Part shown: piece by piece, positions 1 through 7,864 of the stretch | Numbering within the stretch: position 1 is the stretch's first letter | How the letters are laid out: every line of letters starts with the position of its first letter | Source of the DNA: Stutzerimonas stutzeri | GTDB lineage: Bacteria; Pseudomonadota; Gammaproteobacteria; Pseudomonadales; Pseudomonadaceae | Length of the DNA: 64,000 nucleotides | Reading direction: 5' to 3' | Assembly (NCBI RefSeq): GCF_013522825.1 | Contig: NZ_JAAMQZ010000013.1 | Span: forward strand, 61,709-125,708 | Made by a program: the position numbers and the translations under genes | The notes under the pieces: generated by a model | Told to the model about the DNA's origin: nothing | The model's input: the letters and a program-made list of their open reading frames with translations, nothing else | Database searches by the model: none

Positions 1-569
1 TGACCGGGGATAGGGGGTTCAAGAGGGCAGGAAACGATCCTGATCGTCAGCTTCCCACTATTTAATAGGAGGCTTCGGCGGGCAGGCTACTGTCACCAAG
101 TAGATGCCGAACCTTTAGGCCTCGCGCCGGGGGCAGCGGAGGGCTAAAATGAGAGCTGATTGATAATGGTGTCGCCAAAGTCGTCGCCCCGCAAATCGCC
201 CTATCTCCCGCGTCAGCAAAAGCTCTGCGCGGTTGGCGGTAAAAGCGACGGTAAGGCTCCATGTCGGTCACAGCCAGTCCCTTTATCCATGTGGGTTCAG
301 GCGACCTATTGATGATCGAGTGGGAGTGAAATCAGTCCCTGCGGGAGCTGTCGCTTCCTGTCAATAAGATGCTGTAACGTATTGATTGATAAGGAATACG
401 TTGCGGCATCTATCGGCGGCTTTCGCCGGGCAGCAAAAAGCTCTGGCAGTAAGGGGCAGCGGCATTGAGTTCTGCCAAATGCTTTGGCGCTACCGCATCA
501 AGCTGAACCCAACAAGGCAGCAAGTCCTTTCTGAAGGCAAGCTGGGGCTGTAGCGGGGAAGAAAAGTTC
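1..569. other. Left-edge stretch with no supportable gene
   Basis: No reading frame here has a convincing start, ribosome-binding site and protein-like composition. A 69-codon frame on the minus strand (62-271) is rich in Pro, Ser and Arg and looks like chance. I see no tRNA, terminator or insertion-sequence end. The last 40 bases must carry the promoter and ribosome-binding site (GGGGAAG, about 550) of the AraC gene. Confidence 0.5.
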
Positions 570-1361
570 ATGGCCCACAAAGATTGGGCGGTACGCGCCC
601 CAAAAACGAAGCTGGAACGCATGGAAGCGTACTTCGGCGGCTTTGGATTCGAGCCCCATAGGCACGATACCTACGCTGTGGGTCGCACACTCGCCGGCGT
701 GCACAGCTTTCGCTATCGCGACGGCATGAAGCACAGCCTTCCGGGTGGGACGATCGTCATCCATCCGGATGAGCTGCATGATGGCGAAGCCGGAAGCAGC
801 GAAGGATTCCACTACCGCATCCTGTACATAGAGCCCGCTCTGCTTCAGCAGGCGCTGGGTGGCATCACGTTGCCCTTCGTCCCGGATGGCCTTTCACGCG
901 ACCCACGACTGTTCGCTGCGACCCAAACGCTCATGCAGGGAATGGATTGTAAGATCGATCCGCTCGAGGAAGAGGATGCGATCTACGATCTGGCACAGGC
1001 GCTCGCCGCCGTCACCGGTGTCCGCAAACGCCGCCGCACCCTGAACTACGCAGCTGCCGAACGTGCGCGCCAGTACATCCATAGTGCTCTGGACAGCACC
1101 ATCACGCTTGAAGAGCTTGAGGGAGCCAGTGGTCGGGACCGGTGGAGTCTTTCCCGGGATTTCAGGGCGCTATATGGAACCAGCCCCTATCGATATCTGA
1201 CGATGCGCCGGCTCGACCAGGTGAAACTACAGCTTCTGTCGGGACAGTCGCTGATCGATGCTGCGCTGAATACCGGTTTTGCAGATCAGAGCCACATGGC
1301 ACGGCATTTCAAGAAGACCTATGGAATATCGCCGGCTCGGTGGCTGCAGATGTTGCGCTGA
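570..1361 (+). CDS. AraC-family transcriptional regulator
   Basis: The 263-residue protein has the usual AraC layout. An N-terminal cupin-like sensor (about 20-140, with EPHRHDTYAVG and HPDELHDGE motifs) is followed by a two-helix-turn-helix DNA-binding domain (about 160-262, with the conserved FADQSHMARHFKKTYGISP-type second HTH). The start at 570 has a GGGGAAG ribosome-binding site about 10 bases upstream. AraC proteins of this type sit beside azlCD genes and other exporters and often activate them, so a role in controlling the downstream azlC-azlD pair is likely but inferred. The ligand is unknown. It cannot be AzlB, the usual azl regulator, which belongs to the Lrp family. Confidence 0.9.
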   Translation: MAHKDWAVRAPKTKLERMEAYFGGFGFEPHRHDTYAVGRTLAGVHSFRYRDGMKHSLPGGTIVIHPDELHDGEAGSSEGFHYRILYIEPALLQQALGGITLPFVPDGLSRDPRLFAATQTLMQGMDCKIDPLEEEDAIYDLAQALAAVTGVRKRRRTLNYAAAERARQYIHSALDSTITLEELEGASGRDRWSLSRDFRALYGTSPYRYLTMRRLDQVKLQLLSGQSLIDAALNTGFADQSHMARHFKKTYGISPARWLQMLR

Positions 1362-1551
1362 AGCTGAGCCGCAAACCTGCACGATCGTTCAAGACCTTCG
1401 AAACACTTCTCTCCAGACTCGTTTGCGTTGCGCTTGCCGAAGAGCTTCGTCTCTTCGCATGCCGCTGCATGTCCTCATGGCCTGGCCAGGCCAGGGCATG
1501 CACTCACGGAGTGCGTCGTCAGGGCGCTCGAAACAATCGATCCCGTAGACA

Positions 1552-1680
1552 ATGATTGGCGCTGTCGTCGATTTCGACCCCACGTTCTACCGGGACATCC
1601 GGGTGATCGAAATCAACCGCTGGGAGAATCGGGCGTATGGGCGCACTCATGAAAGATTGGTCATGACGGTCGAGGGTTGA
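1552..1680 (+). CDS. Possible 42-residue small protein ahead of azlC
   Basis: An open frame of 42 codons ends with TGA directly against the azlC ATG (zero-base gap). The peptide is charged and protein-like, with the segment FYRDIRVIEINRWENRAYG, which does not look like random shadow translation. There is no clear ribosome-binding site. It could be a small coupled protein, the C-terminal remnant of a lost gene, or chance. I do not recognise a family. Confidence 0.25.
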   Translation: MIGAVVDFDPTFYRDIRVIEINRWENRAYGRTHERLVMTVEG

Positions 1681-2421
1681 ATGAGGAACGTCGCGCGAAT
1701 CCTTGGCCAGGGCGCCACTCTGCTGCAAACCGGTGCGATACGTCGCACGCTTGGTCGCGTGGCGCCGACTGCGCTTGCGATCGTTCCCGTCAGCGTGCTG
1801 TTTGGCGCACTTGCCGCACGAGCCGACTGGTCGTTGCTCGAGATTCTGGCGGTGGGTGCGCTTGGCTTCTCCGGTAGTGGCCAGTTTGCCTTGCTGCCTC
1901 TTGCAGAAGTCGACGCCGGCTTCTTCACCATGCTGTTGGTCACGGCATCGATCAATAGCCGCTATGTGCCCATCGCCTATGCTTCGTCGGGGCGTCTGCC
2001 GGCATCGTTCACCCGGCGAGCCATCGTCGCACACATGCTGGGTGACGAAGCCTACGCCACAGAGCATGAGTCGGACAGCAGGCGAACCGTCATTCTGATA
2101 CGCGGGACGATATTCGGCGCCTGGGTTGGTGCGGGCCTGCTGGGGGCTGTGCTTGGCCAATTCATTCCGGCTGCCTGGATCGGGGAGGGCGTGAATCTTG
2201 GTTTTCCGGCGAGCGTGGTGCTGATGTACCTTTCAGCGTCGCAGCTGCGCGCCCGGCTCTGGCTGGCGCGGGATGATGGCAACAATCGTTCCGGGCTGCT
2301 TGCGGCAGCGGGGTTGTGCGCAGGTGTGTCGCTCCTGCTGATCAATCTGCTTGGCCCGCTTTATTTCTGGATACCGAGTGTTCTTGCCGCCACCGTAATC
2401 CTGGGAAGGACCAGAATATGA
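1681..2421 (+). CDS. azlC: AzlC-family branched-chain amino acid exporter, large subunit
   Basis: The 246-residue hydrophobic protein has about seven predicted membrane segments and the AzlC signature region GALGFSGSGQFALLPL followed by the NSRYVPIAYA segment. AzlC pairs with the small AzlD protein in the inner membrane to export branched-chain amino acids or related compounds such as azaleucine. Its last codon overlaps the ATG of the next gene (ATGA, 2418-2421), which indicates translational coupling with azlD. The preceding AraC gene is the probable regulator. The substrate cannot be told from sequence. Confidence 0.9.
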   Translation: MRNVARILGQGATLLQTGAIRRTLGRVAPTALAIVPVSVLFGALAARADWSLLEILAVGALGFSGSGQFALLPLAEVDAGFFTMLLVTASINSRYVPIAYASSGRLPASFTRRAIVAHMLGDEAYATEHESDSRRTVILIRGTIFGAWVGAGLLGAVLGQFIPAAWIGEGVNLGFPASVVLMYLSASQLRARLWLARDDGNNRSGLLAAAGLCAGVSLLLINLLGPLYFWIPSVLAATVILGRTRI

Positions 2422-2720
2422 GCCAGTCGGTGGCCGTCGCGATCGGCGCATTGTTCCTCACCAGTTGCCTGGTCCGAATCCTTCCTGCGTTCGTATCGGT
2501 TCGGATGGGGCCTGAGAGTCGGCGTTACGTGGAGCGAGTCCTGCCAGCAGCAGTCTTCATTAACTTTGCCGTCTATATCGCCTATTCCGAGGCGGTGCGA
2601 GAACCCTTGGCGGCGTCAGTCTCGCTGGCGGTGGTAGCTGCTATCGCTTTCCTGAATGCGCTCGGACTGATCAGTGCAGCAGCAATGGGGACCGCGCTCT
2701 ATTTTTATCTGACGATTTGA
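2418..2720 (+). CDS. azlD: AzlD-family small exporter subunit
   Basis: A 100-residue protein with about four hydrophobic segments. I chose the start at 2418, inside the ATGA overlap with azlC, over an upstream in-frame ATG because the extended N-terminus would be out-of-family and would overlap azlC by 100 bases. Residues such as the LTSCLVRILPAF segment fit the AzlD family, the small partner of AzlC. A GGGGC/GCCCC hairpin at 2742-2755 follows the stop but has no T-run. Confidence 0.88.
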   Translation: MSQSVAVAIGALFLTSCLVRILPAFVSVRMGPESRRYVERVLPAAVFINFAVYIAYSEAVREPLAASVSLAVVAAIAFLNALGLISAAAMGTALYFYLTI

Positions 2721-2868
2721 GTGCCTTCCGAACTGAAGGAGGGGGCCGAAGCCCCGGTTTGCGCTAGAGCAGTCCGAGTTCGGCAAACGACATGCCGCCT
2801 GGCTCAGCTGTCTAGGCAAGAGCTGTTGGGCTGGCATCGTACGACAAATTTCTCCCGGGAAAGCTTGG

Positions 2869-2900
2869 GCCATACGGCTTCTTGTGGGAAGCCGTATGGC
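2869..2900. terminator. Strong hairpin between azlD and the convergent lysR gene
   Basis: A perfect 13-bp stem (GCCATACGGCTTC / GAAGCCGTATGGC) encloses a 6-base loop. It lies between the convergent ends of azlD and the LysR gene, where transcript ends are expected. Neither side has a run of T, so it may be a Rho-dependent end or an mRNA-stabilising hairpin instead of an intrinsic terminator. Confidence 0.4.
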
Positions 2901-2995
2901 TGACTACAGCAGCCCTGTCAGGCTGCAGGCCGTTGCGTTTGAACGTGGATGTTCAGTTGTTTTGGCGGTGGCGGCTGCAATGGGTGGCAGCTTCC

Positions 2996-3910
2996 TCAGT
3001 GGCGCTTCAGGTCGTCAGCTCGGGTGATGCGCAACGCATCGACAACCAGGGAAAAGGCCGGCGATGGCTGCCGACGGCTGGGGTAGTAGAGGTAGTAGCC
3101 GTCGAACGGTTCGCACCAGTCTTCCAGTACCCGCATGAGCCGGCCTTCTTCGAGGTGAGGGGTGAATTCTTCCTCGGGCAGAAAGGCGATGCCCAGTCCC
3201 GCCACGGCGGCATCCACGATATTGGGCGAGGTGTTGAAAACCAGCTGCCCGTCCACACGCACGTTCAGCTGTTGGCCGCGCCGCTCGAATTCCCAGACGT
3301 ACAGCCCGCCCGAGGACTGCATGCGCATGTTGATGCAGTTGTGATTCACCAGATCACGCGGGTTCCCGGGGCTGGGGTGAGTGGTGAAATAAGCCGGTGA
3401 AGCCACGGCGGCCATGCGCAGCTTTGGCCCGATGGGAACGGCGATCATGTCCTTGTCGATGGCCTCGCCCAGGCGCACCCCGGCATCGAAACGATCCGCG
3501 GCAATGTCGCGCAAGCCATAGCTCACATCGAACTCCACCTTGATATCGGGATAGTCGAGCAGCACGGGCGCTAGCTTGGGTAGCAGTGTGGTGCGCAGGA
3601 CGTGATCGCCACAGGTGATGCGCACCGTGCCGGCGGGCTTGTCGCGCAATTCCGTCAGCGCATCGAGTTCCGTCTCGATCTCGTCGAAGCGATGACCGAT
3701 GGCCTGCAACAGGCGCTCTCCGGCTGCGGTAGGCGAAACGCTGCGCGTGGTGCGGGTGAGCAGGCGTATCTCCAGCCGTTTTTCGAGACCACTGATGGCC
3801 TGGCTCAGTGCCGACTGGGTGACGCCGAGCACCGCAGCGGCACGGGTGAAACTGCCTTCGCGGGCCACGGTCACGAACGACAGCAGATCATTGAGGTTTC
3901 GCTTAATCAT
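2996..3910 (-). CDS. LysR-family transcriptional regulator
   Basis: A 304-residue LysR regulator. The N-terminal winged helix-turn-helix (about 5-65, with GSFTRAAAVLGVTQSALSQ) is followed by a two-lobed substrate-binding domain (about 90-295). It is divergently transcribed from the NepI-like MFS gene, with a 131-base gap that holds a 19-bp inverted repeat. That arrangement is the standard one for a LysR regulator acting on its neighbour and on itself. The effector is unknown. The sequence resembles LysR proteins placed beside MFS pumps in many proteobacteria. Confidence 0.92.
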   Translation of the reverse strand: MIKRNLNDLLSFVTVAREGSFTRAAAVLGVTQSALSQAISGLEKRLEIRLLTRTTRSVSPTAAGERLLQAIGHRFDEIETELDALTELRDKPAGTVRITCGDHVLRTTLLPKLAPVLLDYPDIKVEFDVSYGLRDIAADRFDAGVRLGEAIDKDMIAVPIGPKLRMAAVASPAYFTTHPSPGNPRDLVNHNCINMRMQSSGGLYVWEFERRGQQLNVRVDGQLVFNTSPNIVDAAVAGLGIAFLPEEEFTPHLEEGRLMRVLEDWCEPFDGYYLYYPSRRQPSPAFSLVVDALRITRADDLKRH

Positions 3911-3928
3911 GGCAGCAGTTTCCCATGA

Positions 3929-3947
3929 AGCATTGATTAGTAATGCT
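3929..3947. promoter_or_regulatory. Candidate LysR operator in the divergent promoter
   Basis: The inverted repeat AGCATT-N7-AATGCT lies 19 bases upstream of the lysR start and about 95 bases upstream of the MFS start. A further AT-rich GCATT copy sits at about 3961. Position and symmetry suit a LysR binding site; the assignment is inferred. Confidence 0.4.
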
Positions 3948-4041
3948 TACATACTCATTAAGCATTCATTAGATAGTGAGGGTGCCCGGCTTGCGTGAGA
4001 ATTTGCCACCAGAAAAACCTCTCCGTCACCTAGAGACCGGC

Positions 4042-5274
4042 ATGACTTCTACCGCATCCGACGCCCCGGCAGGCGACACGCAACGTCAATGCAGTTCGGA
4101 AAATCAACCGGCCTGCTGGGGCTGTGTATTCGCCATGACCCTGTGCGTGTTCGCGCTGATCGCCTCGGAGTTCATGCCCGTCAGTCTGCTGACGCCCATC
4201 GCTGGCGAACTGCGCGTCACCGAGGGCATGGCCGGGCAGGGTATCGCGATTTCCGGTGCCTTTGCCGTGGTGACCAGCCTGTTCATTTCCGTGCTGGCCG
4301 GCGGCCTGAACCGCAAGGTAGTGCTGCTGGGTCTGACCGGAGTGATGGGGTTGTCCGGCGCGGTCATCGGGCTGGCGCCGAATTATTTCATCTATATGGC
4401 GGGGCGTGCGCTGATCGGTATCGTCGTCGGCGGGTTCTGGTCGATGTCGGCGGCCACCGCCATGCGCCTGGTTCCAGCCAGTCAGGTGCCTCGCGCGCTG
4501 GCCATCTTCAACGGCGGCAATGCGTTGGCGATGGTGCTGGCCGCGCCGCTGGGTGCTTATCTGGGCGCGATCATCGGCTGGCGTGGCGCCTTTTTCTGTC
4601 TGGTACCGGTGGCGCTGATTGCCCTGGTCTGGCAATGGTTCAGCCTGCCCTCCATGCCGGTTGAGGCGCGCGCCGCCGGTTCGGCCAGTGCCTTCAGTGC
4701 ACTCACACTGCTGCGCAGGCGGGTCGTGGTCATCGGCATGTTGGCAATCGGCTGCTTCTTCATGGGGCAGTTCACCCTGTTCACCTATGTAAGACCGTTT
4801 CTGGAAACAGTGACGCAGGTGGACGTGGGCACGCTGTCACTGGTTCTGCTGGTGATCGGCATCGCAGGCTTTATCGGCACAACCCTTGTCAGCGCGGTAC
4901 TCAGGCGCGGTTTTTACCAGACGCTGATCGGCATACCGCTGTTGATGGCCGCCATCGCCGTGGCCCTGGTCGTCTTTGGCAGCGCGACAGCCGCCGTCGT
5001 GGCGCTGCTGGGCTTCTGGGGGCTGATCGCCACGGCAGCGCCGGTGGGCTGGTGGGCCTGGGTGCCCATGACCTTCCCCAGGAATGCCGAAGCCGGTGGT
5101 GGCCTGATGGTCGCGGTGATTCAACTGTCCATTGCGCTGGGTTCGACCGTGGGCGGTCTGCTGTTCGACATGAGCGGCTACCAGAGCGCCTTCGTGGCGA
5201 GTGCCGTGCTGCTGTTGATCGCAGCGTTCCTGACGCTGCTGACCGCGCGTTCGCAAGCGGCAAAGACCGCCTGA
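4042..5274 (+). CDS. MFS efflux pump, NepI-like
   Basis: A 410-residue major facilitator with 12 predicted membrane segments. The overall pattern follows E. coli NepI, the purine ribonucleoside efflux pump. Shared landmarks include EFMPVSLLTPIA near the first helix, the GRALIGIVVGGFWSMSA region, AAPLGAYLGAIIGWR, and FTYVRPF in the second half. I chose ATG 4042 because the upstream in-frame ATG (3976) adds a non-hydrophobic tail within the promoter region. Role in export of nucleosides or other small molecules is by family only. The divergent LysR gene is the likely regulator. Confidence 0.85.
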   Translation: MTSTASDAPAGDTQRQCSSENQPACWGCVFAMTLCVFALIASEFMPVSLLTPIAGELRVTEGMAGQGIAISGAFAVVTSLFISVLAGGLNRKVVLLGLTGVMGLSGAVIGLAPNYFIYMAGRALIGIVVGGFWSMSAATAMRLVPASQVPRALAIFNGGNALAMVLAAPLGAYLGAIIGWRGAFFCLVPVALIALVWQWFSLPSMPVEARAAGSASAFSALTLLRRRVVVIGMLAIGCFFMGQFTLFTYVRPFLETVTQVDVGTLSLVLLVIGIAGFIGTTLVSAVLRRGFYQTLIGIPLLMAAIAVALVVFGSATAAVVALLGFWGLIATAAPVGWWAWVPMTFPRNAEAGGGLMVAVIQLSIALGSTVGGLLFDMSGYQSAFVASAVLLLIAAFLTLLTARSQAAKTA

Positions 5275-5719
5275 GACAGGCTCCTACACGCGCATCGGCC
5301 ATGTCGATGAGCCCGCCGTGTTGGCCCAGGCGCTGGGGCGTGGCGGGGTGCGGGTGATTCTTTCCGATGAGCCTGTTGCCGACTGAGATAAAGCGCTGTT
5401 GAACACGCTGCCAGCACTGCACGATGGCCGGGAGAAATAGTTGGCGCGCGGTGGGAATTTGCACGGTCAGTCCCTATCCGAATCAGAGGAGTGTCGAGAC
5501 TGGAGCGAAAGTATGAGCTTATTGCGCCTATTAGCTAGGCTAATCAATCGTTTGGATAGTGTGTAGTAGGATGCGTAGATCATTCATGAATATAGGCAGT
5601 GCAGACATGGGCTATGTCTTTGCACGTGAGGCGCTGCCCATGACATGGCTTCAGCCAAGGCGCAGGCGCGGGTTTTCTAATGCCTCACCGATGCGCCTGC
5701 ATTGGGTGGGATAGAGCGT
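5275..5719. other. Intergenic region with possible decayed coding sequence
   Basis: This 445-base gap has no intact gene. On the plus strand, one frame from 5282 reads 34 protein-like codons (RIGHVDEPAVLAQALGRGG and on) to a TGA at 5384, then continues in frame through DKALLNTLPALHDGREK to a TAG at 5438. That pattern suggests a dying gene tail, family unknown. The stretch 5540-5700 is AT-richer and probably carries the promoter of the molybdenum hydroxylase operon. Confidence 0.35.
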
Positions 5720-6295
5720 ATGTCTGTACAGCAACACCCCTCCGTGATCGTCCTGGCTGCCGGGCGAGGCGAGCGTTTCGCGCAGTCCGGCGGGGCGACG
5801 CACAAGCTCGATGCGCCGCTGGGTGGCGTGCCGGTATTGCAGCGGGTACTGCGCACCGTGGCTTCGTCGGGACTGCCCTGGCATCTGGTGCGGCCCGAGG
5901 AGGGCGCAGCCGCAGAGGCTGCGGGGATGGGCGATTCCATCGCGCGCGGAGTCAGGGCGACAGCCGACGCCGCCGGCTGGCTCATTCTGCCCGGTGACCT
6001 GCCGCTGATCGGCGTGGACAGCCTGCTCAAGGTGGCTCGGGAACTGGCGACGCATGCGCTGGTGTTGCCGTTGTATCGGCAGCAACAGGGGCATCCGGTC
6101 GGGTTTGGTCCAGGCTGTTTCGCTGCGCTGAGCATGCTCGGCGGCGACAGGGGCGCAGCTGCCGTGGTACGTGCGCATCGGCAGGCCGGTACGGTGCGGG
6201 TGCTGCATCTGAACGATCCGGGCATCGTGACGGATATCGACACACTGGACGATCTGGCGCGGGCCGAAAAACTGCTCGCCACGGGCAATCATTGA
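5720..6295 (+). CDS. MocA-like molybdenum cofactor nucleotidyltransferase
   Basis: A 191-residue NTP-transferase. The N-terminal nucleotide-binding signature VIVLAAGRGERF leads into an LDAPLGG-type segment, followed by the metal-binding LILPGDLPLI motif and the GHPVGFG motif of the MobA/MocA group. MocA makes molybdopterin cytosine dinucleotide, the cofactor form used by xanthine-oxidase-family enzymes. That fits its place directly before xdhC and the iorAB-like genes. ATG 5720 was preferred over a TTG 18 bases upstream. It could be a MobA-like guanylyltransferase, but context argues for cytidylyl transfer. Confidence 0.8.
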   Translation: MSVQQHPSVIVLAAGRGERFAQSGGATHKLDAPLGGVPVLQRVLRTVASSGLPWHLVRPEEGAAAEAAGMGDSIARGVRATADAAGWLILPGDLPLIGVDSLLKVARELATHALVLPLYRQQQGHPVGFGPGCFAALSMLGGDRGAAAVVRAHRQAGTVRVLHLNDPGIVTDIDTLDDLARAEKLLATGNH

Positions 6296-6307
6296 TGGGA
6301 AACCTGT

Positions 6308-7327
6308 ATGGAAAGCGTTGATGTCCAGGTGCTGCGCGCCGCTCGCGACTGGTGTGCCGCCGGGCAGCGAGTGATGCTGGTGACGGTTGTCCGAACCTGG
6401 GGTTCGTCGCCGCGCCCGGTGGGCTCGATGATGGCCCTGCGCGAGGACGGTCGTTGCGCAGGCTCGGTTTCCGGCGGCTGCATCGAAGACGACCTGATCC
6501 ACCGCTATACCCGCGCTTTCGGCGAGGGGGAAATTCCACGGGGCACGCCTATGCTGGAGCGCTATGGCGTCACGGCGGACGAGGCCCATCGTTTCGGACT
6601 GCCCTGTGGCGGCACCCTGGAGTTGTTGCTGGAGAGTGATCCTGACTTGACCACTCTCGATGCGCTGGTGCGGCAGCTGGAGACCGGAGTCCTCGTCCAG
6701 CGCAAGGTCGATTGTGCGACCGGCGCGGTGACGCTGACGCCAGTGACGCAGCCCGAGACGCTGCACTTCGATGGCACAAGCCTGATCTGCACCCTGGGAC
6801 CGCAATACCGCATGCTGCTGATCGGCGCCGGCGCGCTGGCCGAATACCTGGCCACGATGGCGCTGTTCAATGATTTCGCGGTAACGGTTTGCGATCCGCG
6901 CCAGGAATACCTGGGCGGCTGGTCCGTGCCGGGAGTAACGCTCGACAGGCAAATGCCCGACGATGCGGTGCAGGCGCTGCAGCCGGATACGCGCACCTGC
7001 ATCGTGGCGCTGAGCCACGACCCCAGGCTCGACGACCTGGCCCTGCTGGCGGCGCTGCACAGCCCGGCCTTCTATGTCGGGGCCATTGGTTCGCGGCGCA
7101 ATACCGACAGCCGCAGGCAGCGCTTCATCGAGCACTTCGGCGAGACCGAACAATCTCTGGCACATCTTCACGCACCCGTCGGCATCTACATCGCTAGCAA
7201 GACGCCTGCCGAGATCGCGGTGAGCGTGATGGCCGAGGTGCTGGCGGTCAAGAATGGCGTCGAACTGCCTCGGACGCTCTCCGTGGCCAATGCAAAATTA
7301 CGGTTTGATGCCCAGCTGGAGACATAA
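6308..7327 (+). CDS. XdhC/CoxI-family molybdenum enzyme maturation factor
   Basis: A 339-residue protein with the N-terminal XdhC/CoxI domain (VRTWGSSPRPVGSMM and SGGCIEDDL, then GLPCGGTLEL) and a C-terminal Rossmann-like XdhC domain (LLIGAGALAEYLA, YVGAIGSRRN). XdhC proteins bind Moco, help its sulfuration and insert it into molybdenum hydroxylases. The gene starts 12 bases after the MocA-like gene and precedes the iorA-like gene by 56 bases, so it very likely serves the oxidoreductase encoded downstream. Confidence 0.9.
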   Translation: MESVDVQVLRAARDWCAAGQRVMLVTVVRTWGSSPRPVGSMMALREDGRCAGSVSGGCIEDDLIHRYTRAFGEGEIPRGTPMLERYGVTADEAHRFGLPCGGTLELLLESDPDLTTLDALVRQLETGVLVQRKVDCATGAVTLTPVTQPETLHFDGTSLICTLGPQYRMLLIGAGALAEYLATMALFNDFAVTVCDPRQEYLGGWSVPGVTLDRQMPDDAVQALQPDTRTCIVALSHDPRLDDLALLAALHSPAFYVGAIGSRRNTDSRRQRFIEHFGETEQSLAHLHAPVGIYIASKTPAEIAVSVMAEVLAVKNGVELPRTLSVANAKLRFDAQLET

Positions 7328-7383
7328 ACGGCGCATGGCGGCAGCCCGGCCTCGATTCGACTTTCATTTTGTAGGGACAGACC

Positions 7384-7863
7384 ATGAGCTTCACTCTCAC
7401 GATCAATGGAAAGCAGCATAGTGCTGACGTCGACAGCGATACGCCCTTGTTGTGGGTGCTGCGTGACGTGCTGGGCCTGACAGGCACCAAATACGGCTGC
7501 GGCGCGGCGTTGTGTGGGGCCTGTACCGTGCATGTTGATGGCGCGGCCATTCGCTCCTGCGTCACCCCGGTGGCAGAGGCCGCAGGCAAAGCCATCACGA
7601 CGATCGAGGGCGTGACCGCATCGGACGAGGGACGGGCGCTCCAACAGGCCTGGCTGGAAGTGGACGTGGTGCAGTGCGGTTATTGCCAACCGGGGCAGAT
7701 CATGTCGGCTGCTGCGTTGCTGAGGCAAACGCCCGTGCCAAGCGACGAGCAGATTCGCGACGGCATGGCCGGCAATATCTGCCGCTGCGGGACCTATGAG
7801 CGAATCCATACGGCGGTCAAGCAGGCGTCACGCCTCGTGCAAGCCAATGCAAAGGAGGCGTGA
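7384..7863 (+). CDS. (2Fe-2S) small subunit of a molybdenum hydroxylase, IorA-like
   Basis: The 159-residue protein has the two-cluster layout of isoquinoline 1-oxidoreductase alpha-type subunits. A plant-type [2Fe-2S] site ([12 protein letters not shown] with a later Cys in SCVTP) is followed by an all-helical [2Fe-2S] domain (QCGYCQPGQ and ICRCGTY). It passes electrons from the Moco subunit encoded next. Only one base separates its stop from the next start, so the two are coupled. Confidence 0.9.
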   Translation: MSFTLTINGKQHSADVDSDTPLLWVLRDVLGLTGTKYGCGAALCGACTVHVDGAAIRSCVTPVAEAAGKAITTIEGVTASDEGRALQQAWLEVDVVQCGYCQPGQIMSAAALLRQTPVPSDEQIRDGMAGNICRCGTYERIHTAVKQASRLVQANAKEA

Positions 7864-7864
7864 G

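Noticed and set aside
62..271. A 69-codon minus-strand frame near the left edge
   Set aside because: No ribosome-binding site or domain, and low-complexity Pro/Ser/Arg composition.
2742..2755. GGGGC-CGAA-GCCCC as an intrinsic terminator of azlD
   Set aside because: Five-base stem without a T-run; too weak to list.
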